From Betaproteobacteria bacterium (GTDB taxonomy: Bacteria; Pseudomonadota; Gammaproteobacteria; Burkholderiales; SG8-41), in NCBI GenBank assembly GCA_023266235.1, contig JAHFRL010000022.1, positions 1 through 49,478 of the forward strand: a DNA stretch of 49,478 bases, written 5' to 3'. Of this stretch, positions 14,745 to 23,300 are shown piece after piece. Position 1 is the stretch's first letter; the number at the start of each line of letters is the position of its first letter. The notes under the pieces are model-generated. The model had not been told where the DNA came from. It searched no databases and saw only the letters and a program-made list of their open reading frames with translations. The translations under genes were made by a program, and so were the position numbers.

Positions 14745-14820
14745 GCCTTTGAAAAGCTATACTAATCCAACAGTTTAGCGCGCGCGGGCAAGCCACCATG
14801 CTGCGGCGCAACAAGAAAGG

Positions 14821-15942
14821 TCAGATTTCGTCGACCGCAAACAGCCGCCGATGTTCACGCATCGCATAGCGGTCAGTCATGCCGGCGATGTAATCGGCCA
14901 CCGTGCGCGCCGGGTCGGCCATGGCCTGCTCGTGATATTGCGGCGGCAGCAGCCGCGATTCGGTGACGAACGCATGGAACAGATCGCTGACAATGCGCCG
15001 CGCCTTGTTGGTCATGCGCGCGACTTGATGGTGCTGATACAGGTTCAGCCGCAGAAATTGCTTCAGTTCCTGCTGCTGGTGCTGGATCGCGGCGCTGAAA
15101 GTGATGAGCGGCGGCGCCGCACGCACATCGTCGATGCTGCGTGGCGCGTGGGTCTTGATGTTTTTCGCGGTCTGCCGGGTGAGGTCGACCACCAGCGTGC
15201 TGATCATGCGCCGCACGGTTTCGTGTACCAGCCGCCGCGGGTCGATCTTCGGATATTCGCGCAGCACCCGTTTCATGTGGCGCGCGAAAATTCCGACCTG
15301 TGCGAGCTGCTCGATTGCCATAAGCCCGGAGCGCAGGCCGTCATCGACGTCGTGATTGTTGTAGGCAATCTCGTCGGCAAGATTGGCGAGCTGCGCCTCG
15401 AGCGACGGCCGCCGCCGCCGCACGAAGCGCTCGCCGACGTCACCGAGCAGGCGCGCATTTTTCAACGCGCAATGCTTGAGGATGCCCTCACGCGTCTCGA
15501 AACACAGGTTGAGCCCGTCAAAGGCGGCGTAGCGCTGCTCGAGCAGGTCGACCACGCGCAGCGACTGCAGGTTGTGTTCGAAGCCGCCGTGAGGTTTCAT
15601 GCAGTGGTGCAACGCGTCCTGCCCGGCGTGGCCGAAAGGCGTGTGTCCAAGGTCGTGCGCGAGCGAAATCGCCTCGACCAGATCTTCGTTGAGCTGCAGG
15701 GTGCGAGCGGCCGAGCGCGCGATCTGCGCGACTTCCAGGCTGTGCGTGAGCCGGGTGCGGAACAGGTCGCCTTCGTGATTGACGAAGACCTGGGTCTTGT
15801 ACTCGAGGCGCCGGAATGCGGTCGAATGGATGATGCGGTCGCGGTCGCGCTGGAACTCGCTGCGGCCAACGGGCGGCGCCTCACGGCGGCGGCGGCCGCG
15901 CGTGTTATGGGGGCCAACCGCGTAGGGCGCGAGATCAGCCAC
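14821..15942 (-). CDS. dgt: Dgt-like deoxyguanosinetriphosphate triphosphohydrolase
   Basis: A 373-residue HD-domain dNTP triphosphohydrolase of the dGTPase-like family, which splits dNTPs into nucleoside and triphosphate. The HD metal site is visible: His67 in [15 protein letters not shown] and His96-Asp97 in [13 protein letters not shown], with a further Asp in [15 protein letters not shown]. The GTG at 15940-15942 was chosen because it gives the typical N-terminal length. Earlier starts would run deep into aroB. It overlaps the aroB stop by 8 bases (GTGGCTGA), so translation is probably coupled. The order aroK-aroB-dgt upstream of gltB is conserved in betaproteobacteria. Confidence 0.93.
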   Translation of the reverse strand: MADLAPYAVGPHNTRGRRRREAPPVGRSEFQRDRDRIIHSTAFRRLEYKTQVFVNHEGDLFRTRLTHSLEVAQIARSAARTLQLNEDLVEAISLAHDLGHTPFGHAGQDALHHCMKPHGGFEHNLQSLRVVDLLEQRYAAFDGLNLCFETREGILKHCALKNARLLGDVGERFVRRRRPSLEAQLANLADEIAYNNHDVDDGLRSGLMAIEQLAQVGIFARHMKRVLREYPKIDPRRLVHETVRRMISTLVVDLTRQTAKNIKTHAPRSIDDVRAAPPLITFSAAIQHQQQELKQFLRLNLYQHHQVARMTNKARRIVSDLFHAFVTESRLLPPQYHEQAMADPARTVADYIAGMTDRYAMREHRRLFAVDEI

Positions 15943-17026
15943 GTTCGACCGAGGCTGCAAGCGCCGCAGCCAGCGCGTGCGGCGGCACATCGGCCGTGAG
16001 AAACGCCGAGCCGATGGCGCGCAGCAGGATAAAGCGGATTGCGCCACCCTCCACTTTCTTGTCGATACCCATCAGCTGCAGGTAACGCGCGAGCCCGAGA
16101 TCGGGCGCAACCACCGGCAGCCGTGCACGCTCCAGCAATACCACGATGCGTGCGACATCGGCAGCGCTGATCAGGCCCATGTATTGCGACACACGTGCCG
16201 CGATTACACTGCCGGCCGCGACCGCCTCGCCGTGCAGCCACGCGCCGTAGCCGAGGCCGGTTTCGATCGCATGGCCGAACGTGTGGCCGAGGTTGAGCAG
16301 TGTGCGCTCGCCGGACTCCTCGCGCTCATCGGCGGCAACCACCGCGGCCTTGTTTTCGCACGAACGCTGGATCGCAGCGGCCAGCGCGGCGGCATCGCGC
16401 GCGACCAGGGCGTTGATATTGCTTTCCAGCCATTCGAAAAACGCGGCGTCACGGATCAGGCCGTATTTGATTATCTCGGCAAGGCCGGAGCCAAGCTCCC
16501 GTTCCGGCAAGGTGTTGAGCGTGGTGGTATCGGCGATCACCGCCAGCGGCTGGTAAAACGCGCCAATCATGTTTTTGCCGCGCGGGTGATTGATCGCGGT
16601 CTTGCCGCCAACCGAAGAATCGACCTGCGCGAGCAGCGTCGTCGGCATCTGAATAAAAGGCACGCCGCGCAGATAGGTCGCCGCAGCGAACCCGGTGAGG
16701 TCGCCGATGACGCCCCCGCCGAGCGCGATCAGCGTCGTTTTGCGCTCGCAGCGGTTGGCGAGCAGCGCATCGAACACGGTGCTCAAAGTATGCCAGTCCT
16801 TGTGTTGCTCGCCGGCGGGGAGCACGATCGGGGCCACGTTGACGCCGGCAGCGGTAAGCGCGTTGGCCACCGTGTCGAGATACAGCGGGGCAAGCGCGGT
16901 ATCCGTGACGAGCGCAGCGCGCTTCTGCGGCAGGTGCTGCGCCACCAGGTCGGCGCGCGGCAGCAGCCGGTCGCCGATATAAATCGGGTAGCCGCGGCCC
17001 GCTAATTCGACTTGGACTGTATGCAT
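15935..17026 (-). CDS. aroB: AroB, 3-dehydroquinate synthase
   Basis: A 363-residue NAD- and metal-dependent enzyme of the shikimate pathway that cyclises DAHP to 3-dehydroquinate. Visible are the nucleotide-binding [19 protein letters not shown], the substrate segment [18 protein letters not shown] with the catalytic lysines, and the metal ligands in [20 protein letters not shown] and HGEAVAAG. Length is normal. It starts 25 bases after aroK and its last bases overlap the start of dgt. Confidence 0.97.
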   Translation of the reverse strand: MHTVQVELAGRGYPIYIGDRLLPRADLVAQHLPQKRAALVTDTALAPLYLDTVANALTAAGVNVAPIVLPAGEQHKDWHTLSTVFDALLANRCERKTTLIALGGGVIGDLTGFAAATYLRGVPFIQMPTTLLAQVDSSVGGKTAINHPRGKNMIGAFYQPLAVIADTTTLNTLPERELGSGLAEIIKYGLIRDAAFFEWLESNINALVARDAAALAAAIQRSCENKAAVVAADEREESGERTLLNLGHTFGHAIETGLGYGAWLHGEAVAAGSVIAARVSQYMGLISAADVARIVVLLERARLPVVAPDLGLARYLQLMGIDKKVEGGAIRFILLRAIGSAFLTADVPPHALAAALAASVERG

Positions 17027-17051
17027 GTTGTGTCGGTAATGCCGCGCTGGA

Positions 17052-17660
17052 TCAGTGCTGCAAGCCGTCAGGCTCGGGCGCGATGCGGGCAGGGCGGGCT
17101 GGCGACCGGAAGTGCTCGCTCAGGCGCTGCTCGAGCTGGTGAGCAAGACTGCGCAGGCTCTGGCTGCCGGTATCCACCACCAAGGTCGCCACTTCGTGGT
17201 ATAGCGGATCGCGTTGCCGAAACAATTGCTCGAGTTTGGCGCGCGGATCCGCGGTCTGCAGCAGCGGGCGATTGCGGTCGTGGCGAGTGCGCTGCCACAA
17301 GTCGTCAAGCGACGCGCGCAAGTATACTACGGTGCCATTTTCCTTCAGCGCACGCCGGTTCTCTTCGCGCACCACCGCGCCGCCGCCGGTGGCAAGCACG
17401 GTATCGTGCAGCAGCGTGAGTTCGCGCAACACCGCCGACTCGCGGGCGCGGAATCCCGCCTCGCCCTCGATGTCGAAAATCACCGGAATTTTCACGCCGG
17501 TACGGCGCTCGATTTCGTGGTCGCAGTCGTAGAAGGTCTTGTCGAAGCGTTTGGCGAGCAGCCGGCCGACCGAAGTCTTGCCCGCACCCATGAGGCCGAC
17601 GAGAAAGATGTTGCCCGGAATCATGGCGGCATGTGGCGCCGAACCCGCGTCGTTGGACAT
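17052..17660 (-). CDS. aroK: AroK, shikimate kinase
   Basis: A 202-residue P-loop kinase that phosphorylates shikimate at the 3-OH with ATP. Walker A is [12 protein letters not shown], followed by the shikimate-binding [11 protein letters not shown] and GFRARES, the GGGAVV Walker B-like turn and the lid RNRPLLQ. The ATG at 17660 was chosen; an internal ATG 12 codons on ([10 protein letters not shown]) is also possible. A frame extension upstream to 17768 runs into the pilQ terminator and was not used. The C-terminal tail is about 20 residues longer than minimal AroK. It sits between pilQ and aroB, the usual order. Confidence 0.95.
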   Translation of the reverse strand: MSNDAGSAPHAAMIPGNIFLVGLMGAGKTSVGRLLAKRFDKTFYDCDHEIERRTGVKIPVIFDIEGEAGFRARESAVLRELTLLHDTVLATGGGAVVREENRRALKENGTVVYLRASLDDLWQRTRHDRNRPLLQTADPRAKLEQLFRQRDPLYHEVATLVVDTGSQSLRSLAHQLEQRLSEHFRSPARPARIAPEPDGLQH

Positions 17661-17719
17661 GCCGGGATTGTAACGTGAATCCTGGGCGTGCCGCGCGGTC
17701 ACGCCGTTGCGACCCCGGC

Positions 17720-17747
17720 AAAAAAACGGCCGGTTTCCCGGCCGTTT
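17720..17747 (-). terminator. intrinsic terminator after pilQ
   Basis: On the minus strand AAACGGCCGG-GAAA-CCGGCCGTTT forms a perfect 10-bp stem capped by a GNRA tetraloop and followed directly by a T-run (seven A at 17720-17726 on the plus strand, partly in the stem). It lies 24 bases after the pilQ stop and separates the pilus operon from aroK. Confidence 0.9.
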
Positions 17748-17770
17748 CAGGCGCGAACTGGATACCAAAC

Positions 17771-19912
17771 CTAACGCAGGGTCACGCTGCTCTTGATAAT
17801 GCGTGGGCTGATGAAGATCAGTAGCTCGTTCTTGTTGTCGGTCTTGGAGTTTTGCCGGAACAGGAAGCCCACATAGGGCAGATCGCCGAACAGCGGGATT
17901 TTGGTCGTGTTGTCGGTTTCAGTCTGCTCGTATATGCCGCCGATCACGACGGTGCCGCCATTTTGCACCAGTACCGAAGTGGTGATCTGCTTGGTGTTGA
18001 TCGACGGACCGGCAGTGGTCACGGCGCCTACGCTGTCCCTGTGGATGTTCAGGTCCATGATGATGTTGTCGTCCGGGGTGACCTGCGGTTTCACCTTGAG
18101 CGAGAGCGTCGCTTTCTTGAACGACACGCTGGTCGCGCCGCTCGATGTCGCCTGCTGATAGGGAATTTCGGTGCCGCTCTCGATCGTCGCCTCGACCTGG
18201 TCGGCGGTGATCACCCGCGGGCTCGAGATGATCTTGCCCTTGCCGTCGGCCTGCAGCGCCGAGACCTCCAGGTTGAGGAAGCGCGTGAAGGCCTCGTTAA
18301 ACAGGATCATCGAAAATACGCCAGGGTTGCTGCCGGCAAGACCTACCGCCGGCAGGTTGACGCCGAGCGTCTGATTGAAGTTGGGAATCGGCGTCGCAAT
18401 CTGCGTCGTGGTGAAGGCGGTCGCGTCGAGCGAACCGCCGACCGTCACGCGCTGTGCCGCCTTTCCTCCGATGGTGTCGCCAACATTGCGGTCAAACACA
18501 CCAAGTCTTGCGCCAAGGTTGCGGCTGAACTGGTCGGACGCCTCGACAATGCGCGATTCGATCATCACCTGGCGCACCGGCACGTCTATCTTCTTGATCA
18601 GCGCGCGCACCGATTCGAGCCGCGTGGGCGTGTCCTGCACGAACACGGTGTTGGTGCGCGCATCCACCACGGCGCTGCCGCGCCGCGACAGGATCGGCTG
18701 CGCCTTGTCGCCGAGCAGCTTCTGCACCGCGTCGGCCTTCTGGTAATTGAGCTGGAATGATTCGGTGCGCACCGGTTCGATGTCGGAGATCTGCGCCTGC
18801 GCTTCGAGCGCGAGCTTTTCCTTGGTCGCGAGCTCATCGCGCGGCGCAATCCACACCACATTGCCGCTCTTGCGCAGGTCGAGGCCTTTGGTCTGCAGGA
18901 TGATATCCAGCGCCTGGTCCCACGGCACGTCTTTCAGCCGCAGCGTCAGGTTGCCGCCCACCGTGTCGCTGGTGATGAAGTTGAAGCCGGTGAAGTCGGC
19001 GATCACCTGCAACACCGCGCGCACCTCGACGTTCTGGAAGTTGAGCGACAACTTCTCGCCCGTGTAGCCCACGCGCGAGCCCTGGATCAGCTTGGCCGGA
19101 TCCTCGACGATCGGCTTGACTTCGACGATGAAGCGGTTATCGGTCTGGTACGCGGAATGTTCCCACAGGCCTTTCGGCTCGATGGCGATGCGGGCATTGC
19201 TGCCCTGCACGAACGCGTCGATGGTCTGCACCGGGGTGGCGAAATCAACCACGTCGAGCCGGCGCTCCAGATTCTTCGGCAGCGCGGTGTTCTGGAACTC
19301 GATGACCAGGCTCCGGCCCTGCTGGCGCAGGTCGATGCCGACCGCATTGTCGGACAGATCGACGACGATGCGCCCCTCGCCGTTCGGACCGCGGCGGAAG
19401 CTCACGTCGCGCAAGCTGTGACGCGTATCGCCCGGCTTGGCCTCGGCGAATTGGGACGTGACTGTCGCCGCCGCGGTGTCGGCGGGCGTCGCAGTCTGCA
19501 GCGTGATGATTACCGTCTTGCCGTCGATCCGGGTGTCGTAGCCGAGCGGTTTGGACAGGTTCATCACCAGCCGCGTGCGGTCACCGGCTTGCACGATATT
19601 CATGTTGCGCAGATCCCCATCGCCGACTTCCTGGGCGTTTTTACCCAGCGCATTGCCGGTGTTGGGAAAGTCAAACGCGATGCGCGGCGGATTGTTGATG
19701 GTAAATCCCGCGGGCGGGTTGGCAAGCGGTTGCTTGAGCGTGATCTTGACGACGATGTTGCCGCCTTGTTGCCCGGCAACGCTGATCGCCTCGATGCTGT
19801 TGCCGTCGGGGCCCGCGCTTTGAGCCCAGGCCGCGACCGTGGTTGCCAGCCCGACGGCAAGCGCCAAGACCAGGCAGTGCGCCGTTTTCAGAATGTTGTC
19901 CGAGAATTTCAT
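17771..19912 (-). CDS. pilQ: PilQ, type IV pilus secretin
   Basis: A 713-residue outer-membrane secretin through which the type IV pilus passes. After a signal peptide (about 1-30, ending AAWAQ) there are two AMIN peptidoglycan-binding domains (roughly 40-130 and 160-250), an N0/STN domain starting near 290 (LSLNFQNVEVRAVLQVIADF), an N1 domain (YQKADAVQKLLGD) and the multimeric C-terminal secretin gate with VPVRQVMIESRIVEA and GGIYEQTETDNTTKIPLFGD. A strong AGGAGG lies upstream of the ATG. It is the last gene of pilMNOPQ and is followed by an intrinsic terminator. Confidence 0.97.
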   Translation of the reverse strand: MKFSDNILKTAHCLVLALAVGLATTVAAWAQSAGPDGNSIEAISVAGQQGGNIVVKITLKQPLANPPAGFTINNPPRIAFDFPNTGNALGKNAQEVGDGDLRNMNIVQAGDRTRLVMNLSKPLGYDTRIDGKTVIITLQTATPADTAAATVTSQFAEAKPGDTRHSLRDVSFRRGPNGEGRIVVDLSDNAVGIDLRQQGRSLVIEFQNTALPKNLERRLDVVDFATPVQTIDAFVQGSNARIAIEPKGLWEHSAYQTDNRFIVEVKPIVEDPAKLIQGSRVGYTGEKLSLNFQNVEVRAVLQVIADFTGFNFITSDTVGGNLTLRLKDVPWDQALDIILQTKGLDLRKSGNVVWIAPRDELATKEKLALEAQAQISDIEPVRTESFQLNYQKADAVQKLLGDKAQPILSRRGSAVVDARTNTVFVQDTPTRLESVRALIKKIDVPVRQVMIESRIVEASDQFSRNLGARLGVFDRNVGDTIGGKAAQRVTVGGSLDATAFTTTQIATPIPNFNQTLGVNLPAVGLAGSNPGVFSMILFNEAFTRFLNLEVSALQADGKGKIISSPRVITADQVEATIESGTEIPYQQATSSGATSVSFKKATLSLKVKPQVTPDDNIIMDLNIHRDSVGAVTTAGPSINTKQITTSVLVQNGGTVVIGGIYEQTETDNTTKIPLFGDLPYVGFLFRQNSKTDNKNELLIFISPRIIKSSVTLR

Positions 19913-19975
19913 AAGCTTGCCTCCTGATTTATCGGCGGGTCTGCGGTTTCCCCGCGCAGCCCCTGCTGCGCCTGT

Positions 19976-20500
19976 CTATTTGCCCGCCTCTTCAGCCAGC
20001 GTCAACGTGCTGATGCGCTCGGTCCAGTCACCGCCGCTGTCCTGCACGATTTCCTTGAGCTTGATCGTCGCCTCCGAAATTTCGGTGATCAGGCCGAAGT
20101 TTTGCCCGATGTAGTTGCCGGGTTTGACCCGGAACAGGTTGTTGTCGGGGCCCTTCACCAGTGCGTACGTCGCCTTGTTCTGCTGCAGCGTGCCGACCAT
20201 GCGCAGGTTTTCGAGCGGGTAGGCCTCAAGCGGTTCCTTGCGGCGCGTCAGATCTGGCTGGATGCCGCCGCCGGCCACCGTTTTCGGCGGCTCGATCTTG
20301 CGCGGCTTGAACGGGTCGATTAAAGCGTAGGCGTCATACGTAAAAGGCTCATAAGGCTTGACGTCCGGCAATGGCGGGATCCGGCCTCGCGGCAGGTTGT
20401 CGGATTCCTTCACGAATTGCCGGAGATCCGAGTACTGCTCGCCGCCGCAGGACGCGAGTCCGCAGCAGGCCAATATCAAGATAAAAATACGCCGCTTCAT
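19976..20500 (-). CDS. pilP: PilP, type IV pilus assembly lipoprotein
   Basis: A 174-residue inner-membrane lipoprotein that links the PilN/PilO complex to the PilQ secretin. The signal peptide ends in the lipobox LASC with Cys18 as the lipidation site. A Pro-rich unstructured linker follows, including the typical DPFKPRK, then the beta-sandwich domain PLENLRMVGTLQQNKATYAL ... VKPGNYIGQNFG. Its ATG overlaps the pilO stop by 4 bases (ATGA). The pilQ start lies 63 bases downstream. Confidence 0.95.
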   Translation of the reverse strand: MKRRIFILILACCGLASCGGEQYSDLRQFVKESDNLPRGRIPPLPDVKPYEPFTYDAYALIDPFKPRKIEPPKTVAGGGIQPDLTRRKEPLEAYPLENLRMVGTLQQNKATYALVKGPDNNLFRVKPGNYIGQNFGLITEISEATIKLKEIVQDSGGDWTERISTLTLAEEAGK

Positions 20501-21141
20501 TTCTTCACCGCCTTGTCCTTGGCGTCCTTCGTCGTTTTTTTCTGTTTCGCGATTTCTTCTTCGTCGAGATAGCGATAGGTTTTTGCCACCGCATCCATCG
20601 TGAGCCCGCTGTCTCTGCCTTGTGCAAGGGCGACATCGTTCAACAACACGATGCGCGAGAGTTTCGAAATGTCGCTCGCAAAAGCGCCCATGTCGTGATA
20701 GCTGCCGGTGACCTTGATGGTGATCGGCAGCTCGGCATAGAACTCGGAGACGTTTTCGTTGGCCGCCGGCTTGAACAGCTCGAATTGCAGGCCGCGGCCG
20801 AGACCGGCCTGGTTGATGTCGGTGAGCAGCGCTTCCATTTCCGACTTGCTGGGCAACTGCTTCAACAGCGTGCCGAACGATTTCTCGATGTCTCCAAGTT
20901 GCTTGCGATAAGCATCGAGGTCGATCGCCTGCTTTTTCTTGTCGAGGAAAGCGTCGCGCAGGGACAGCTCTTTCTTCTTGGCGGCATCGATCGCGTCAAT
21001 CTGACCCTGCCAGTCCAGAAAATAGCTGAGGATAATGATGGCGATCAGCGCGAGCACCAGCACGCCGAGCTTGGGCAGTGCCGGCCAGCTGCCAATGCTC
21101 TTGGGGTCCAGGCGCCGCAGATCGTCGAGTGTTATGGCCAT
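20497..21141 (-). CDS. pilO: PilO, type IV pilus alignment subunit
   Basis: A 214-residue bitopic inner-membrane protein with a short cytoplasmic head, one transmembrane helix (about 23-46, LGVLVLALIAIIILSYFL), a coiled coil (50-95) and a ferredoxin-like periplasmic domain (FELFKPAANENVSEFYAELP ...). It dimerises with PilN. The highly charged tail EEEIAKQKKTTKDAKDKAVKK is a little longer than needed for the fold. It starts 5 bases after pilN and overlaps pilP. Confidence 0.95.
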   Translation of the reverse strand: MAITLDDLRRLDPKSIGSWPALPKLGVLVLALIAIIILSYFLDWQGQIDAIDAAKKKELSLRDAFLDKKKQAIDLDAYRKQLGDIEKSFGTLLKQLPSKSEMEALLTDINQAGLGRGLQFELFKPAANENVSEFYAELPITIKVTGSYHDMGAFASDISKLSRIVLLNDVALAQGRDSGLTMDAVAKTYRYLDEEEIAKQKKTTKDAKDKAVKK

Positions 21142-21146
21142 GTTCG

Positions 21147-21965
21147 TTACCCGCGGGGTAACCCGCGTTTAGCTGAGCTCGTTGAGCTCGAGGCGCTGCT
21201 GCTCGACGCGGCGGCAGCGGGCTTAACATCAGCAGCGCCCTTGCCGGCCAGCGCAGCACCCGTGGCGGCGCCGGCCGCAACGCCCGCCAAGTTGCCTGAT
21301 GGCCCCGCGCCCGAATCTTGAGCGGAAGCGGTGCTTTGCGCTGTCGGCGCAACCACTTGCGCGGTTGGTATCGCCCCGGCCGCGGCCGGCTTGGCCGCGG
21401 GCCGTTTGCCCGCCACGTCGTCCTTGGTGCGCGTCAGCAAAACACTGAGACTGAATTCGCTGAGCCGCGAGCTCTTGTCCGTGACAGCCTTGATCTCGAT
21501 CAGGCTTGGTTTCTCGAGGTACGGCGAGGATTCCAGGTTGCGCATGAATGTCGAAACCCGCGCGTTCGACTGCGCAAAGCCGGTGATGTTGACTTTATTG
21601 GCTTTCTGCTGGACGCTTTTGAGGTAGACGCCATCGGGCAGCTGGCGTACCAACTGGTCGAGCAGATAGACCGTTTCCGCGCGATTGGCCTGCAGTGACT
21701 CAACGACCTTTTTGCGTTGCAGCAGCGCAGCGGTCTGTTCCTTGACTTTCTTGATTTCCTCGATCTGCTTGTCGAGCGCGACGATCTCGGTCTCGAGATA
21801 CGCGTTGCGGCCATTTTGCTCCTCGAGCTGACCATTGAAAAAAGTATGCGCCGCGAACCAGATCGTCGCGCCGAGACCCGCGACCGCGCCCAGCATGATA
21901 AAAAACTCTTTCTGTTGTTGTTTGCGCCGAATCTCGCGGTGCGGCAGCAGGTTGATGCGGATCAT
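21147..21965 (-). CDS. pilN: PilN, type IV pilus alignment subunit with a low-complexity tail
   Basis: A 272-residue bitopic inner-membrane protein. The conserved N-terminus MIRINLLPHREIRRK binds PilM, a transmembrane helix covers about 22-43, and a coiled coil and ferredoxin-like domain reach to about residue 187 (SLSVLLTRTK). The remaining ~85 residues are an Ala/Ser/Pro/Gly-rich low-complexity tail (repeats such as AAKPAAAGA, SSSSASSSTSS) that ordinary PilN proteins of about 190-205 residues lack. The start overlaps the pilM stop by 4 bases. The tail would lie in the periplasm and could reach toward PilP/PilQ or the wall; that is inference. Confidence 0.94.
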   Translation of the reverse strand: MIRINLLPHREIRRKQQQKEFFIMLGAVAGLGATIWFAAHTFFNGQLEEQNGRNAYLETEIVALDKQIEEIKKVKEQTAALLQRKKVVESLQANRAETVYLLDQLVRQLPDGVYLKSVQQKANKVNITGFAQSNARVSTFMRNLESSPYLEKPSLIEIKAVTDKSSRLSEFSLSVLLTRTKDDVAGKRPAAKPAAAGAIPTAQVVAPTAQSTASAQDSGAGPSGNLAGVAAGAATGAALAGKGAADVKPAAAASSSSASSSTSSAKRGLPRG

Positions 21966-23068
21966 GCGTCGAACCTCCGCATCGCCAGCCCGCAGGCCAC
22001 CATCAGCGAAGGCGCATCGGTGGCGAGGTTCTTGGGCCTGATTTTCGACGACAGCGCCATATTCGCGAACGGATTGGCGACCATCGAGGCGACCGCAGCG
22101 CGCCGTGTAACCACTTCATCGATCCCGGGAATGGCCGCGCAGCCGCCCGCGAGCAGAACATGGTTCACCTGGTTGTATTGCGAGGAGGTGAAGAAAAACT
22201 GCAACGCGCGCGCGACCTCGAGCCCGAGCGTGTCCATGAACGGCGCCAGCACGTCGGTTTCATAGTTGTCGGGCAGGCCGCCGGCGCGTTTTGCTGCCTC
22301 GGCTTCTTCCGGAGACATGCCGAAGACGCGCTGGATTTCCTGCGTCAGGGTGTTGCCGCCGAACGGCTGCTCGCGCATATAGACCGACTGGCCGTTGCGC
22401 AGCACGTTGAGGTTCAGCATCGTGGTGCCGACGTCGACGATCGCAATGTTCTGATCTTTGCCGTTATCGGGCAACTGGCGTTCGATCAGCTCAAACGCGG
22501 TCTGGGTCGCGAACGACTCGACGTCCATCACCACGGCTTTGAGCCCGGCGGCCTCGGCGGCGGCGACGCGGTCCTCGATTTTCTCCTTGCGCGAGGCGGC
22601 GATCAGCACCTCGACGTCGTCGGGGCTGTTCGACGCCGGCCCGATCACCTGGAAGTCGAGGTTGACTTCGTCGAGCGCAAACGGGATGTACTGATTGGCT
22701 TCGGTTTCGACCTGCAGCTCGAGCTCGTTTTCCGTCTGGCCGGCCGGCACGATGAGTTTCTTGGTGATCACCGCGGAAGTCGGCAGCGCCAGCGCGAGGT
22801 TCTTAATGTTGGTGCCCATGCGCTTCCAGCCGCGCTTCAGACAGTCGCTGACGGCGTCGAGATTGTTGATGTTGCCGTCGACTACCGCGTCGCGCGGCAG
22901 CGGCTCGACCGCGTAACGTTCGACGCGGTACACGTTCTTGCCGGCTTCGGCGATCTCGACCATTTTCACCGACGACGAGCTGATATCGCAGCCGATCAGC
23001 GATGGCGCTTTTGATTTGAATAAGCGCTCGAGAAACTCGAGGTTAAAGTTCAATTTTCCCTTAAGCAT
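21962..23068 (-). CDS. pilM: PilM, type IV pilus actin-like ATPase
   Basis: A 368-residue cytoplasmic actin/FtsA-fold ATP-binding protein that docks on the PilN N-terminus. Visible are the phosphate-1 loop IGCDISSSSVKMVEI, phosphate-2 IAIVDVGTTMLNLNV, the adenosine motif VLLAGGCAAIPG, and the C-terminal MANPFANMALS. It is first in the run pilMNOPQ, all joined by overlaps or gaps of a few bases except pilP-pilQ. A promoter is predicted directly upstream, divergent from mrcA. Confidence 0.96.
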   Translation of the reverse strand: MLKGKLNFNLEFLERLFKSKAPSLIGCDISSSSVKMVEIAEAGKNVYRVERYAVEPLPRDAVVDGNINNLDAVSDCLKRGWKRMGTNIKNLALALPTSAVITKKLIVPAGQTENELELQVETEANQYIPFALDEVNLDFQVIGPASNSPDDVEVLIAASRKEKIEDRVAAAEAAGLKAVVMDVESFATQTAFELIERQLPDNGKDQNIAIVDVGTTMLNLNVLRNGQSVYMREQPFGGNTLTQEIQRVFGMSPEEAEAAKRAGGLPDNYETDVLAPFMDTLGLEVARALQFFFTSSQYNQVNHVLLAGGCAAIPGIDEVVTRRAAVASMVANPFANMALSSKIRPKNLATDAPSLMVACGLAMRRFDA

Positions 23069-23085
23069 GGGCTGGTTAGAACCAA

Positions 23086-23114
23086 TTTATATAATTTACA
23101 TTAAATGCTAACAA
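23086..23114 (-). promoter_or_regulatory. predicted sigma-70 promoter of pilMNOPQ
   Basis: On the minus strand TTGTTA (23114-23109), a 17-base spacer and TATAAA (23091-23086) lie in an AT-rich stretch. The expected start near 23079 leaves a leader of only about 11 bases before the pilM ATG, with no clear Shine-Dalgarno. Confidence 0.5.
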
Positions 23115-23170
23115 CAACTCCCCACCAAGTAAAGTATTTCCTTGGCGTTCCATTTGTCGGCGCCCCAGCC

Positions 23171-23176
23171 TATAAT
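23171..23176 (+). promoter_or_regulatory. possible -10 element of mrcA
   Basis: A perfect TATAAT lies 125 bases upstream of the mrcA ATG in the 232-base divergent gap with pilM. The hexamer 17 bases before it (TTCCAT) is a poor -35. The rest of the gap, including a T-run near 23263-23270, holds nothing else I can name. Confidence 0.35.
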
Positions 23177-23300
23177 GACCGGGATTTGCAATATAGCTTA
23201 ACTATTTAGCATACGCTTCGCTATGGTGTGCCACATGCGTTAAGCGCTGGTTTCAAACTGTTGTTTTTTTACAACAATCGTTTCTCAAGTCAGCCAGTCG

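Noticed and set aside
17661..17768. An N-terminal extension of AroK
   Set aside because: It would begin in the pilQ terminator hairpin and gives residues unlike any shikimate kinase N-terminus.
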